From: an uncultured Eubacteriales bacterium | Lineage (GTDB): Bacteria > Bacillota > Clostridia > Oscillospirales > Acutalibacteraceae | Direction: 5' to 3' | NCBI GenBank assembly: GCA_934454845.1 | Contig: CAKSGV010000017.1 | Coordinates: 1 to 52,475, forward strand | DNA length: 52,475 nucleotides | Notes under the pieces: generated by a model | What the model saw: only the letters and a program-made list of their open reading frames with translations | Told to the model about the DNA's origin: nothing | Database searches by the model: none | Translations under genes and position numbers: made by a program | Part shown: piece by piece, positions 8,140-16,241 of the stretch | Numbering within the stretch: position 1 is the first letter of the stretch | How the letters are laid out: every line of letters begins with the position of its first letter

Positions 8140-8577
8140 TCACATGATTTCAATTTGTTTCTTGAGCGAATTGCAGTATTTTTCAGTGAGCTTAATATAA
8201 AGGTCGGTTTCTTCCTCGCTCCAATTTTTAAAAACCGCACATTCCGCCGCAATCAACCGCTTAACTGTTTTATCGGAATAATTTTCTCCCTCGGGAGTTA
8301 AAAAAACCTGTTTGTTTTTTCCTTTTGTTTTTTCAAGATATATCAGTCCCTTATCTTCAAGGTTCCTTATTGCGGAATTAACGGTTTGCTTGCTTACTCC
8401 GCTTTCAATACATATATTATGCAAAGGATAATTTCCACCCTTATCGGCGAGCATATACATTACTGTCATTCCGCTGTCGGACATATCAAGTTTAAGTGCC
8501 GCGCGATGATATAATGCGTTTAATTCATTAGTAAGACAATTTATTTTATGAAGTTTGTCACGATACTTTCTAAACAT
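8140..8577 (-). CDS. MarR family transcriptional regulator
   Basis: A 145-residue winged-helix repressor of the MarR family. The recognition helix region is GVSKQTVNSAIRNLEDKGLI, followed by the wing YLEKTKGKNKQVFLTPEG and C-terminal dimerisation helices. It heads a two-gene operon with the MATE exporter. I prefer the ATG at 8577 because GAGAGTG precedes it and the promoter leaves a 26-nt leader. The ATG at 8592 would have an 11-nt leader without a ribosome binding site. A second MATE gene is transcribed divergently, so the regulator may act on both. The inducer is unknown. Confidence 0.9.
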   Translation of the reverse strand: MFRKYRDKLHKINCLTNELNALYHRAALKLDMSDSGMTVMYMLADKGGNYPLHNICIESGVSKQTVNSAIRNLEDKGLIYLEKTKGKNKQVFLTPEGENYSDKTVKRLIAAECAVFKNWSEEETDLYIKLTEKYCNSLKKQIEIM

Positions 8578-8609
8578 CAAAATCACTCTCATTTATTTTT
8601 GTATTTGAT

Positions 8610-8638
8610 ATTATAGTACGAAATCGGACTGATGTCAA
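8610..8638 (-). promoter_or_regulatory. Promoter of the marR-MATE operon
   Basis: Near-consensus vegetative promoter on the minus strand: TTGACA (8633-8638), 17-bp spacer, TATAAT (8610-8615). Expected transcription start near 8603. Such a strong promoter suits repression by the MarR product. Confidence 0.88.
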
Positions 8639-8648
8639 CCTGCAAATA

Positions 8649-8677
8649 TTGCATTGAACTTATAATTATGTTATAAT
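8649..8677 (+). promoter_or_regulatory. Promoter of the divergent MATE gene
   Basis: TTGCAT (8649-8654), 17-bp spacer, TATAAT (8672-8677). It lies only 11 bp from the marR -35, back to back, which fits joint control. It would give a leader of about 185 nt before the MATE start codon at 8869. Confidence 0.65.
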
Positions 8678-8685
8678 AACCTCAC

Positions 8686-8755
8686 GGCGTTAGCAAAATC
8701 GAAGATTTTGACGCCTGAGAGAACATTGAAACCGATACTCGAAGCTAAAGCTCCG
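8686..8755 (+). repeat. Imperfect palindromes in the leader of the MATE gene
   Basis: A stem formed by GGCGT/ACGCC (8686-8690, 8711-8715) and CAAAATC/GATTTTG (8694-8700, 8704-8710) with a 3-nt bulge, followed by a second short dyad, GAAGCTAAAGCTCC, at 8741-8754. AT-rich unstructured sequence follows to the ribosome binding site. It could be a dispersed palindromic repeat or a regulatory leader; no riboswitch class is recognisable by eye. Confidence 0.45.
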
Positions 8756-8868
8756 ACTTTATGTTATACTGAATTAAATATAAAAAATAATACACTTGAT
8801 TTATTGCTTTCAACGCATTGATCTTTGAAAGCATATTTAATATATTATTTAATCGGCGGTTAATCAAA

Positions 8869-10209
8869 ATGAAAAAAAATTTAACAAACGGAAGCGTATT
8901 TAAAAATATTATTTTCTTTTCTCTTCCCTATTTGCTTTCATATTTTTTGCAGACGCTTTACGGAATGGCAGACCTTTTAATTATAGGAATTTTCGGTAAA
9001 GTATCCGATACCACGGCCGTTTCTGTAGGCTCGCAGATTATGCATATGATAACGGTCATAATCGTAGGTCTTGCTATGGGTACGACTGTGTGCATTGCAC
9101 AGGCGGTAGGTGCGAAAGAAAGCAAAAAAGCCTCACTTGTCATTGGAAACACCGCTTTAATATTTTTCATTTTTTCTGTAATAGTAACTGCTGTGCTTAT
9201 TTGTCTCATTGACCCCATTGTTGCGGCAATGTCCACACCTAAACAGGCCGTTGACAAAACCGCAGATTACCTTACCGTGTGCATTTTGGGAATACCTTTT
9301 ATTACGGCATACAATGTTATAAGCTCCGTGTTCCGGGGAATGGGCGATTCAAAAAGTCCGATGTATTTTATAGGCGCTGCCTGTTTTTTTAATATTGTGC
9401 TTGATCTTGTCTTTATGGGTGCTCTCAATATGGGTCCTAGAGGCGCCGCTCTTGGAACAACATTGTCACAGGCTTTGAGCGTAGTTTTATCTCTTATATT
9501 CATATTAAGGAAAAACAGCGAAATCGCTATTAAAAAATGCGATTTCAAGCCTAAAAAAGATATAATTTTAAAAATACTGAAAATCGGAATTCCCATTGCT
9601 TTTCAAGACGGACTTATTCAAATAGCTTTTATAGTAATCACTGTAATTGCGAATTTAAGAGGACTTACGGACTCAGCGGCTGTGGGAATAGTTGAGAAGA
9701 TAATAAGCTTTCTGTTCCTGGTACCTTCAACTATGCTTTCGACCGTTTCCGCTCTCGGAGCACAGAACATCGGAGCAAAAAAACCGCAGCGCGCAGAGCT
9801 TACTCTCAGATATGCCGTATTTATCGCGGCCGGTTTCGGAATTATTGTTTCAATTTTAATTCAGTTTATATCAGGTCCTGTCGTTTCCCTGTTTACCGAT
9901 GACGAAGAGGTGATTTTTTCGGGAAGTCAGTATTTAAAAGGATATATTTTTGACTGCATTTTTGCGGGTATCCACTTCTCATTCAGCGGCTATTTCTGTG
10001 CAATAGGAAGATCGGAGCTTTCTTTTATACACAATATTTTTTCAATAGCACTTGTTAGGATCCCGGCAGTTTTCCTCACATCAAAGTTTTTTGCGGATAC
10101 ACTCTTTCCGATGGGACTTGCAACCGCCGCAGGTTCATTTGTTTCGGTAATAATTTGCCTAATTATGTTTAGTATTCTTAAAGCTCGGCAACCGGCAAAA
10201 TCAATTTAG
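8869..10209 (+). CDS. MATE family multidrug efflux transporter
   Basis: A second 446-residue MATE exporter, only distantly like the one at 6780-8120. The first repeat holds SYFLQTLYGMADLLIIG and MGTTVCIAQAVGAKESKKA; the second holds STMLSTVSALGAQNIGAKKPQRA, the matching loop motif of this family. I set the start at the ATG at 8869, preceded by GGCGG; an upstream in-frame ATG at 8818 lies in AT-rich leader without a ribosome binding site. The gene is transcribed alone from 8649-8677, divergent from marR. The substrate is unknown. No terminator is obvious in the 18 bp before the next promoter. Confidence 0.92.
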   Translation: MKKNLTNGSVFKNIIFFSLPYLLSYFLQTLYGMADLLIIGIFGKVSDTTAVSVGSQIMHMITVIIVGLAMGTTVCIAQAVGAKESKKASLVIGNTALIFFIFSVIVTAVLICLIDPIVAAMSTPKQAVDKTADYLTVCILGIPFITAYNVISSVFRGMGDSKSPMYFIGAACFFNIVLDLVFMGALNMGPRGAALGTTLSQALSVVLSLIFILRKNSEIAIKKCDFKPKKDIILKILKIGIPIAFQDGLIQIAFIVITVIANLRGLTDSAAVGIVEKIISFLFLVPSTMLSTVSALGAQNIGAKKPQRAELTLRYAVFIAAGFGIIVSILIQFISGPVVSLFTDDEEVIFSGSQYLKGYIFDCIFAGIHFSFSGYFCAIGRSELSFIHNIFSIALVRIPAVFLTSKFFADTLFPMGLATAAGSFVSVIICLIMFSILKARQPAKSI

Positions 10210-10227
10210 CCCCTTTGTGTGTTGCTA

Positions 10228-10256
10228 TTGACAATTTTTCTTAAGAATATTATAAT
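10228..10256 (+). promoter_or_regulatory. Promoter of the glycosyltransferase/amino-sugar operon
   Basis: Consensus TTGACA (10228-10233), 17-bp spacer, TATAAT (10251-10256); expected start near 10263, about 43 nt before the first start codon. Confidence 0.9.
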
Positions 10257-10305
10257 AATATAGATATAAATATTATTTATATAACATAAATCGGAGGAAT
10301 TTAAT

Positions 10306-11472
10306 TTGCCGACTGTAAGTGTTTTAATCCCCAGCTTTAATCACGCAAGATTTTTAAAATCCACGATTGAAAGCGTTTTAAATCAATCGTTTTCGGATTT
10401 TGAGCTGATTATATCTGACGACTGTTCGACAGATGATTCCAAAAAGATCATAGATTCATTTTCAGATGAAAGAATTAAAAAAATCTTTTCAGAAAAAAAC
10501 CGAGGAACGGTCAGAAGTCTTAATAGTATGCTTGAAATTGCCGCAGGCAGATATATAGCAGTTTTAGGGTCTGACGATATTTGGGAAAAGGACAAGCTTT
10601 CAAAGCAAGTGGAATTTTTAGAGAATAATTTAGAGTTTGCCGCCTGTTTTTCATGGGTTTCGGTAATAGACGAATCGGGAAATTCCGTGCAGTCACGCGA
10701 GATCGCCGAATCCGTGTTCAATATCGATAACCGCTCGCAGGGCAAGTGGCTTAAGCTTTTTTATGATAACGGAAACAGGCTTTGCCATTCAAGCGTGCTT
10801 ATAAGATCCGAAATCCATAAGAAAATCGGTAATTACAATCCCGCTTTAAGACAGCTTCACGATTATGACCTTTGGATAAGGCTTATCGGCAAATATCCGA
10901 TATATGTTTTAAAAGAAAAGCTTGTGCGATACAGAAGACTTGACGGACCGAAAAACAGCAGCGTAAGCGCGGTAAATTCGGAAAACACCGTTCGACTTTT
11001 AAACGAAAGCGCTTATGTTATTTACAAAATGACAGAAGATCTATCAAAGGAAAATTATTTTTCCGGATTTTGCGAAAATTCGAAAGGTGAAATTTCCGAT
11101 ACGGAATTCAAAGCTGCTAAATATAACCTTTTGCTTGATCATAAGCTTTGCGGTTTATGCAATTCTCACTCATTCAACACTTTCTTTTTTGAAAACTGCA
11201 GCGAGGAATTTCTCGATTATTTTGAAAGCGAAAAAAATATCGATCTTAAAGATTTTTATAAGAGGACAGCTTTAATTGAGGACCCTGCCGTTTGTGCGGC
11301 GTTAGGAATTCAAAAGAGCGTGAGTGAGCTAAAAAGCAAGATCGAAAATTATGAAAATCAGCTTTTTTCATACAGATCGGCAATAGATGAGATAAAATCT
11401 TCATTTTCTTGGAGAATTACGGCACCGCTCAGGAAAGCTACGGCTTTCCTGAAAAAACGCAAACAGGGGTAA
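10306..11472 (+). CDS. Family 2 glycosyltransferase
   Basis: A 388-residue GT-A fold glycosyltransferase (GT2), expected to move a sugar from a nucleotide donor to a growing surface glycan at the cytoplasmic face. The N-terminal 100 residues show VSVLIPSFNHARFLKSTIES, the nucleotide-binding DDCSTDDS, and the metal-binding region VLGSDDIWEKD. The C-terminus has a helical segment with SWRITAPLRKA, often found at the end of polysaccharide transferases. The start is a TTG with GGAGG 8 nt upstream. It is the first gene of a five-gene operon. Donor and acceptor are not deducible; the downstream genes suggest a dTDP-3-acylamino-dideoxyhexose donor for this or the next transferase. Confidence 0.9.
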   Translation: MPTVSVLIPSFNHARFLKSTIESVLNQSFSDFELIISDDCSTDDSKKIIDSFSDERIKKIFSEKNRGTVRSLNSMLEIAAGRYIAVLGSDDIWEKDKLSKQVEFLENNLEFAACFSWVSVIDESGNSVQSREIAESVFNIDNRSQGKWLKLFYDNGNRLCHSSVLIRSEIHKKIGNYNPALRQLHDYDLWIRLIGKYPIYVLKEKLVRYRRLDGPKNSSVSAVNSENTVRLLNESAYVIYKMTEDLSKENYFSGFCENSKGEISDTEFKAAKYNLLLDHKLCGLCNSHSFNTFFFENCSEEFLDYFESEKNIDLKDFYKRTALIEDPAVCAALGIQKSVSELKSKIENYENQLFSYRSAIDEIKSSFSWRITAPLRKATAFLKKRKQG

Positions 11473-11476
11473 AAAT

Positions 11477-12649
11477 ATGGAGAAACTTTTTTCGGTAATA
11501 ATACTTCATTATAATCAACCGCAGTATGTTAAAACCGCGCTTGACTCGGTTTTTAATCAAAATTACAAAAATATAGAGATTATTTTTGCTGATGACGCTT
11601 CTAAAGCGATAGATGTTGACGATCTTAAAAATTACTGCCAAAAAAACAAAAAAGAAAACATTAAAGCGATAAAATGGCAGATAAACGAGAAAAATCTCGG
11701 CACTATAAAAAGTCTTAATAAAGCCGTCGATAAAGCGGAAGGAGAATATATTCTGTTTTTCGCTGCTGATGACGCTTTATTTAACGAAAATGTTTTATCA
11801 AATTTTGCAAAGGAATTCGAATCCTCTTCTCAGGATACTTATATGGTTTCATCTCAATGCTATATGATGGATGAATCACTTAAAAACTTTATAAACAAAT
11901 TTGTTAATGTTTCGGAAGGAATGGAATTTAATAAGCTCTCTGCTATAGAGCAATACAGAGTATTTGCAAAAAAATGCTTTCTTGCAATAGGTGCCACCGC
12001 TATGAGAAAGCAAATGTTTGAAAATTTCGGTAAATTTTCCGAAATTTACAAACTTGTTGAAGACTGGTCGTATTTCCTGAAACTCACTCGTGAGGGAGGA
12101 AAAATAAAATTTGCCAATTTTAACGGATTACTTCACAGAAACGGCGGCGTCAGCCATACCAATACGACAGATAAAGTTCCCCCTCATATCATTGAATACA
12201 GATATGACATAGTAAGAATACTTGAAAATGAAGTTTTTAAGTATCCCGATCTTTTCTCGCAGTCGGACCGAGCGGAGATATATTCATTTTATAAAATTTA
12301 CCTTAAGGATTTTAAGGATACTAAAGACACCAGAAAAACAGCCGGTTTGAATTCAAAACTGAAATTTTTGGGAGCTGCAACCTTTAAATATCTTATCAGG
12401 TGCTTCTTCGCTTATACAAATATTTCGAAAAAGCACTGGCTTTCGCTCTCGATAAAGCTGATAGTTTTATGGGCAAGTTTCTGCATTCTTTATGATCAGG
12501 TTCCGGGTCTGATTGCAGAAAGAATTTTCGGATTTGCAGCTTTTACGGCTTTCCCTGTTATAATAATCGGCTGGATATTATTCTTAATACTTGTTCTTCT
12601 TCTGACATTAATACTTAAAATAAAAATATCTTTAAAAAAGGATAACTGA
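11477..12649 (+). CDS. Family 2 glycosyltransferase with C-terminal membrane segments
   Basis: A 390-residue GT2 enzyme. The N-terminal catalytic domain has FSVIILHYNQPQYVKTALDSV, FADDASK and the metal-binding FFAADDALF. The last 70 residues hold two likely membrane helices (WLSLSIKLIVLWASFCIL and a long hydrophobic run near residues 358-382), so the enzyme is probably membrane-anchored. It begins 4 bp after the previous gene with GGGGT as ribosome binding site, and is therefore translationally linked to it. Its partner gene may act before or after it on the same oligosaccharide. Confidence 0.9.
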   Translation: MEKLFSVIILHYNQPQYVKTALDSVFNQNYKNIEIIFADDASKAIDVDDLKNYCQKNKKENIKAIKWQINEKNLGTIKSLNKAVDKAEGEYILFFAADDALFNENVLSNFAKEFESSSQDTYMVSSQCYMMDESLKNFINKFVNVSEGMEFNKLSAIEQYRVFAKKCFLAIGATAMRKQMFENFGKFSEIYKLVEDWSYFLKLTREGGKIKFANFNGLLHRNGGVSHTNTTDKVPPHIIEYRYDIVRILENEVFKYPDLFSQSDRAEIYSFYKIYLKDFKDTKDTRKTAGLNSKLKFLGAATFKYLIRCFFAYTNISKKHWLSLSIKLIVLWASFCILYDQVPGLIAERIFGFAAFTAFPVIIIGWILFLILVLLLTLILKIKISLKKDN

Positions 12650-12652
12650 AAA

Positions 12653-13075
12653 ATGGAAAATATTAAAGATTATAACTTCTTCTGTAATCACGACACTTAC
12701 GGTGATCTTGTTCCTCTCGAGCAGCAAAAGAACATTCCTTTTGATATAAAAAGAATTTATTATATTTATAATGTTCCCGAGAATATGAGAAGAGGATTTC
12801 ATTCCCACTACGATCTGGAGCAAATGCTGATATGCGTAAAAGGTCAGGTCAAAATTCTTACAAAGACTCCTTTTGAAGAAAAGATCACACTTCTCGATTC
12901 CCCCGAAAAAGGACTCTATATCGGGCCGATGATATGGAGAGAAATGTATGATTTCAGCGCTGACGCTGTTCTTTTAGTACTTGCCAGTGAGCTTTATAAG
13001 CCGTCTGATTATATCAGGGACTATGATCTTTATGAAAAAGAAGCAAAAGACTATTTCAAAAAAGGAGAAAAATAA
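12653..13075 (+). CDS. dTDP-6-deoxy-hexose 3,4-ketoisomerase (FdtA/QdtA/WxcM-like cupin)
   Basis: A 140-residue cupin of the family that moves the keto group of dTDP-4-keto-6-deoxyglucose from C4 to C3. The signature RGFHSHYDLEQMLICVKGQ (about residues 46-64) carries the family's R-G-x-H-x-H and Q residues, and the second half has IGPMIWREMYDFS and ASELYKPSDYIRDYD, which match the family core. The gene is 3 bp after the glycosyltransferase and 2 bp before the sugar aminotransferase, the usual pairing. Whether the product has the galacto (FdtA) or gluco (QdtA) configuration cannot be told from sequence by eye. The RmlA and RmlB enzymes that make the substrate must be encoded elsewhere. Confidence 0.88.
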   Translation: MENIKDYNFFCNHDTYGDLVPLEQQKNIPFDIKRIYYIYNVPENMRRGFHSHYDLEQMLICVKGQVKILTKTPFEEKITLLDSPEKGLYIGPMIWREMYDFSADAVLLVLASELYKPSDYIRDYDLYEKEAKDYFKKGEK

Positions 13076-13077
13076 AA

Positions 13078-14166
13078 ATGAAAGTACCTTTTTCAACCTT
13101 TGAGCATATGCACAAAGAAATCGAAACAGAGGTTAAGGGTAAATTTTCCGAAATTTATAATAAAGGTTGGTTTATTCACGGAACAGAATGTGAATTATTT
13201 GAAAAAGAATTCGCTGAGTTTAACGGGTCAAAATACTGCGTAGGCGTTGGTAACGGTCTTGAAGCTATTATTCTTGCACTTCAGGCTTTCGATATCAAAG
13301 CAGGCGACGAGGTTATAGTACCGAGCAATACTTTTATTGCAACTGTTCTTGCGGTTTCTTATACCGGTGCCACACCTGTTCTCGTAGATCCCGATCCCGA
13401 TACATACAATATGTCTTTAAAAGGGCTTGAAGAGGCTCTTTCCGACAAAACAAAAGCTGTGATCCCTGTTCAGTTATACGGACAGTCCTCCGATATGGAT
13501 GATATTCTTGAATTTGCACATAAAAATTCTTTAAAGGTTATCGAGGATTGCGCACAGGCTCACGGTGCAGAATATAAAGGCAAAAAAATCGGAACCTTCG
13601 GCGATTTGGGCTGTTTCAGCTTTTATCCCGGCAAAAACCTCGGAGCTCTCGGTGACGCCGGCGCGGTTATCACCGATAATAAAGAGCTTGCCGACAAGGT
13701 CAGAGCACTTTCAAATTACGGCTCATCTGTTAAATATCATCACGATTATAAGGGAATAAACAGCCGTCTTGATGAAATTCAGGCAGGAATTCTCAGAATA
13801 AAGCTTAAACACTTAAATGAATATAATGAGTTCCGCAACAAAGTAGCGGAAAAATATCTTGCGGGTATTAAAAATCCCAAGATAAAGCTTCCAAAAATCG
13901 GAAAAGACAGAACTCATGTATGGCATATTTTCGCAATTATGTGCAATAATAGAGATGAACTTCAGAATTATCTTAAAGAAAACGGTATCGAAACCGTTTG
14001 CCATTATCCTATTTCCATTGCGGAGCAAAAAGCTTATAAAGATGATAATCTAAAAAGTCTTCCACTTGCAAAACAAATATCAGCAAGCGAGCTTAGCATT
14101 CCGATGTTTTACGGGATGAGCGATGAAGAAGTTCAATATGTTATAGATACCATTAATAAGTTTTAG
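13078..14166 (+). CDS. dTDP-3-keto-6-deoxyhexose aminotransferase (DegT/DnrJ/EryC1/StrS family)
   Basis: A 362-residue PLP-dependent sugar aminotransferase. The PLP lysine lies in FSFYPGKNLGALGDAGAV; ED..QAHGA upstream binds the cofactor ring, and VGVGNGLEAIILAL is the N-terminal cofactor loop. Following a 3,4-ketoisomerase, it should aminate C3 to give dTDP-3-amino-3,6-dideoxyhexose (FdtB/QdtB/DesV-like). AAGGAG precedes the start by 10 nt, within the end of the preceding gene. The full family length is present. Confidence 0.93.
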   Translation: MKVPFSTFEHMHKEIETEVKGKFSEIYNKGWFIHGTECELFEKEFAEFNGSKYCVGVGNGLEAIILALQAFDIKAGDEVIVPSNTFIATVLAVSYTGATPVLVDPDPDTYNMSLKGLEEALSDKTKAVIPVQLYGQSSDMDDILEFAHKNSLKVIEDCAQAHGAEYKGKKIGTFGDLGCFSFYPGKNLGALGDAGAVITDNKELADKVRALSNYGSSVKYHHDYKGINSRLDEIQAGILRIKLKHLNEYNEFRNKVAEKYLAGIKNPKIKLPKIGKDRTHVWHIFAIMCNNRDELQNYLKENGIETVCHYPISIAEQKAYKDDNLKSLPLAKQISASELSIPMFYGMSDEEVQYVIDTINKF

Positions 14167-14177
14167 GAGAATATTTA

Positions 14178-14684
14178 ATGCGATTAAGAAATCTCGCTTT
14201 AAAAGATATTGAAGGAATGCTTTCATGGATGCACGACCCTGCAAGTGCCGATATTTTTCAATGTGATTTCAATAGCTTTACCGAAGATGATGTTAAGAAT
14301 TTTATATTGAATTCGAAAAACGATGAAAACTATGTTCACTATGCCTGTGTTGACGATTCGGATAATTACCTTGGAACCGTCAGCTTAAAACATATAGATA
14401 AGTATGCTAAAAATGCCGAATATGCCGTAAGCTTCTGCAAAGCGGCGCAGGGCACGGGAGCAGCTAAATTTGCAACTGAAGAAATTTTAAAGATTGCTTT
14501 TAACGAGCTAAACTTAGAACGTGTTTATCTTAACGTGATATCCGTGAACGAAAGAGCAAATGCTTTTTATAAAAAAATGGGATTTATTTATGAAGGAACA
14601 TTTAAAAAGCATATTTTGATAAACGGAAAATTAAGAGATCTTAATTGGTACAGGATTTTAAAAGAAGAATACTTAGCAGATTAA
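14178..14684 (+). CDS. GNAT N-acetyltransferase, probably for the amino sugar
   Basis: A 168-residue acetyltransferase of the GNAT fold (RimJ/RimL/PseH-like). The acetyl-CoA loop is AAQGTGAAKFATEE (about residues 93-106), followed by ERVYLNVISVNERANAFYKKMGF, the typical motif B. It is the last gene of the operon, with AGGAG 8 nt upstream. In known Fuc3NAc and Qui3NAc pathways the acetylation is done by hexapeptide-repeat enzymes (FdtC, QdtC), so a GNAT enzyme in this slot would be a substitution. This role is inferred from position only. A terminator follows directly. Confidence 0.85.
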   Translation: MRLRNLALKDIEGMLSWMHDPASADIFQCDFNSFTEDDVKNFILNSKNDENYVHYACVDDSDNYLGTVSLKHIDKYAKNAEYAVSFCKAAQGTGAAKFATEEILKIAFNELNLERVYLNVISVNERANAFYKKMGFIYEGTFKKHILINGKLRDLNWYRILKEEYLAD

Positions 14685-14700
14685 TTTAAGTTTGCATAAT

Positions 14701-14736
14701 AAAAAATCCGGCAGAAAATTTTCTGCCGGATTTTTT
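14701..14736. terminator. Bidirectional terminator
   Basis: A perfect 36-bp palindrome: CCGGCAGAAAATTTTCTGCCGG flanked by six A on the left and six T on the right, giving a hairpin with a U-tract on both strands. It ends the amino-sugar operon (plus) and can stop transcription leaving rplQ (minus). Confidence 0.92.
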
Positions 14737-14739
14737 TAA

Positions 14740-14847
14740 TTTAGTACACACATCTTCCCGGACAAGATAGCGCTTCCGGAAGCAGGTGATAGCGCGGATA
14801 AGAGGGTCCGCGGTTTTCAGATGTTCTATGAAAATGTGAGTACTAAA
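14740..14847. other. Structured 108-nt element of unknown nature between rplQ and the terminator
   Basis: Terminal inverted repeats of 14 nt with one mismatch (14740-14753 and 14834-14847, TTTAGTACACACAT on the left). Inside are a GC-rich stem CGCGGA/TCCGCG (14793-14798, 14807-14812), a self-complementary GCTTCCGGAAGC (14772-14783), and a direct repeat GATAGCGC (14766-14773, 14788-14795). It is more GC-rich and more structured than its surroundings and contains no credible reading frame. It might be an untranslated structured RNA at the end of the ribosomal transcript, a plus-strand small RNA, or a small inverted-repeat mobile element. Confidence 0.5.
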
Positions 14848-14857
14848 AATCAGAGAA

Positions 14858-15199
14858 TCAAACCAACTCGATAATAGCCATTTCAGCAGCGTCGCCGCGG
14901 CGAGGGCCGGTCTTTGTAATGCGGCAATATCCGCCGTTTACATCCTTATACTTAGGAGCAATCTCGTTGTAAAGTTTTGCAACAACATCTTCCTTAGTAA
15001 TAAATGCCATAGCCTGACGCTTGCTGTGAAGACTATCGGTTTTTGCGAGTGTAATATACTTCTCTGCCATTGAACGAACTTCTTTTGCGCGTGTAACAGT
15101 TGTTTCTATTCTTCCGTTTTCAAAAAGAAAAGTTACCATTGCACGAAGCATAGCAGTTCTATGGTCGCTGGTTCTTCCGAGTTTACGGGTACCTGCCAT
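14858..15199 (-). CDS. rplQ: 50S ribosomal protein L17
   Basis: L17 of the large ribosomal subunit, 113 residues. The opening RKLGRTSDHRTAMLRAMVTFLFENGRIETTVTRAKE is the diagnostic N-terminal core. It is the last gene of the ribosomal supercluster, 17 bp after rpoA, with AAAGGAG before the start. A structured element and a bidirectional terminator lie just downstream. Confidence 0.97.
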   Translation of the reverse strand: MAGTRKLGRTSDHRTAMLRAMVTFLFENGRIETTVTRAKEVRSMAEKYITLAKTDSLHSKRQAMAFITKEDVVAKLYNEIAPKYKDVNGGYCRITKTGPRRGDAAEMAIIELV

Positions 15200-15216
15200 T
15201 TATATTCACTCCTTTA

Positions 15217-16164
15217 TCAATCTTCGCTTTTCTTGAGGTTAAATCCGAAAGATACGAGCTTCGCAATAACCTCTTCTAACGATTTACGGCCGAGATTTCG
15301 AACTTTCATCATATCTTCTTCGGTCTTATTAGTAAGGTCTTCAACGGTGTTGATACCTGCGCGTTTAAGACAGTTAAAGCTGCGGACCGAAAGATCAAGC
15401 TCGTCAATAGTAAGATCGAGGACCTTTTTCTTTGCATTATCGTTCTTTTCAGCCATAATGCTCTCGGTTTCAACATCTTCAACAATATTTAGGAACAGTT
15501 CAAAATGCTCTATAAGGATCTTTGCAGAGAGTGATACAGCTTCATCTGCTCCTATTGAACCGTCTGTCCATACTTCCAATGTAAGCTTATTCTTATCGAT
15601 AGCGCTGCCTACGCGGGCATTATCTACCATGAAATTAGCTTTTAAAACAGGAGTATAGATTGAATCCACCGGAATAACTCCGATAACATTCTGTGCCGAC
15701 TTATTTTTCTCCGCCGGTACATATCCGTTACCCTTATCAAGAGTCATCTCCATATTGAGTTTAGCGCCCTCGTCAAGAGTTGCAATGTACATATCCGGAT
15801 TGAGAATTTCAACCTCTGAATCGGCTTTTATTGATGCGGCTGTAACTACGCACGGACCTTCAGCTTCGATATAGATCTTCTTCTCAGTGTCGGAATGAAG
15901 TTTCGCAATAAGACCTTTAAGGTTTAATACGATTTCTGTAACATCTTCCTTAACTCCGGGAATTGTTGAAAATTCGTGAAGAACACCGTCGATCTTAACC
16001 GAGGTAATAGCAACACCGGGAAGAATTGAAAGAAGAACTCTTCTCATACTGTTGCCTAAGGTCGTTGCATAACCGCGCTCAAGAGGCTCCATTACGAATT
16101 TACCGTAGGTGCCGTCTGCCCTAAGCTCAAGTGTATCAATTCTGGGCTTTTCAATTTTTTCCAT
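15217..16164 (-). CDS. rpoA: RNA polymerase subunit alpha
   Basis: The alpha subunit, 315 residues, scaffolds RNA polymerase assembly and contacts promoter UP elements and activators. The N-terminal domain has KFVMEPLERGYATTLGNSMRRVLLSILPG; the C-terminal domain (about 245-315) has the helix-hairpin-helix segment FNCLKRAGINTVEDLTNKTE and RNLGRKSLEEV that binds DNA. It has a normal position between rpsD and rplQ. GGAG lies 7 nt before the ATG. Confidence 0.97.
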   Translation of the reverse strand: MEKIEKPRIDTLELRADGTYGKFVMEPLERGYATTLGNSMRRVLLSILPGVAITSVKIDGVLHEFSTIPGVKEDVTEIVLNLKGLIAKLHSDTEKKIYIEAEGPCVVTAASIKADSEVEILNPDMYIATLDEGAKLNMEMTLDKGNGYVPAEKNKSAQNVIGVIPVDSIYTPVLKANFMVDNARVGSAIDKNKLTLEVWTDGSIGADEAVSLSAKILIEHFELFLNIVEDVETESIMAEKNDNAKKKVLDLTIDELDLSVRSFNCLKRAGINTVEDLTNKTEEDMMKVRNLGRKSLEEVIAKLVSFGFNLKKSED

Positions 16165-16241
16165 CTAAAAGCTCCATTTCTCCGCACTAATTTATTTTTG
16201 AGCGCACCTGAAGTGTGCGGCGTAATCGGTGCGCGCCGACA

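Noticed and set aside
8121..8252. N-terminal extension of the first MATE gene
   Set aside because: It would run back through the end of the MarR gene; the ATG at 8120 has a good ribosome binding site and the extension is not membrane-like.
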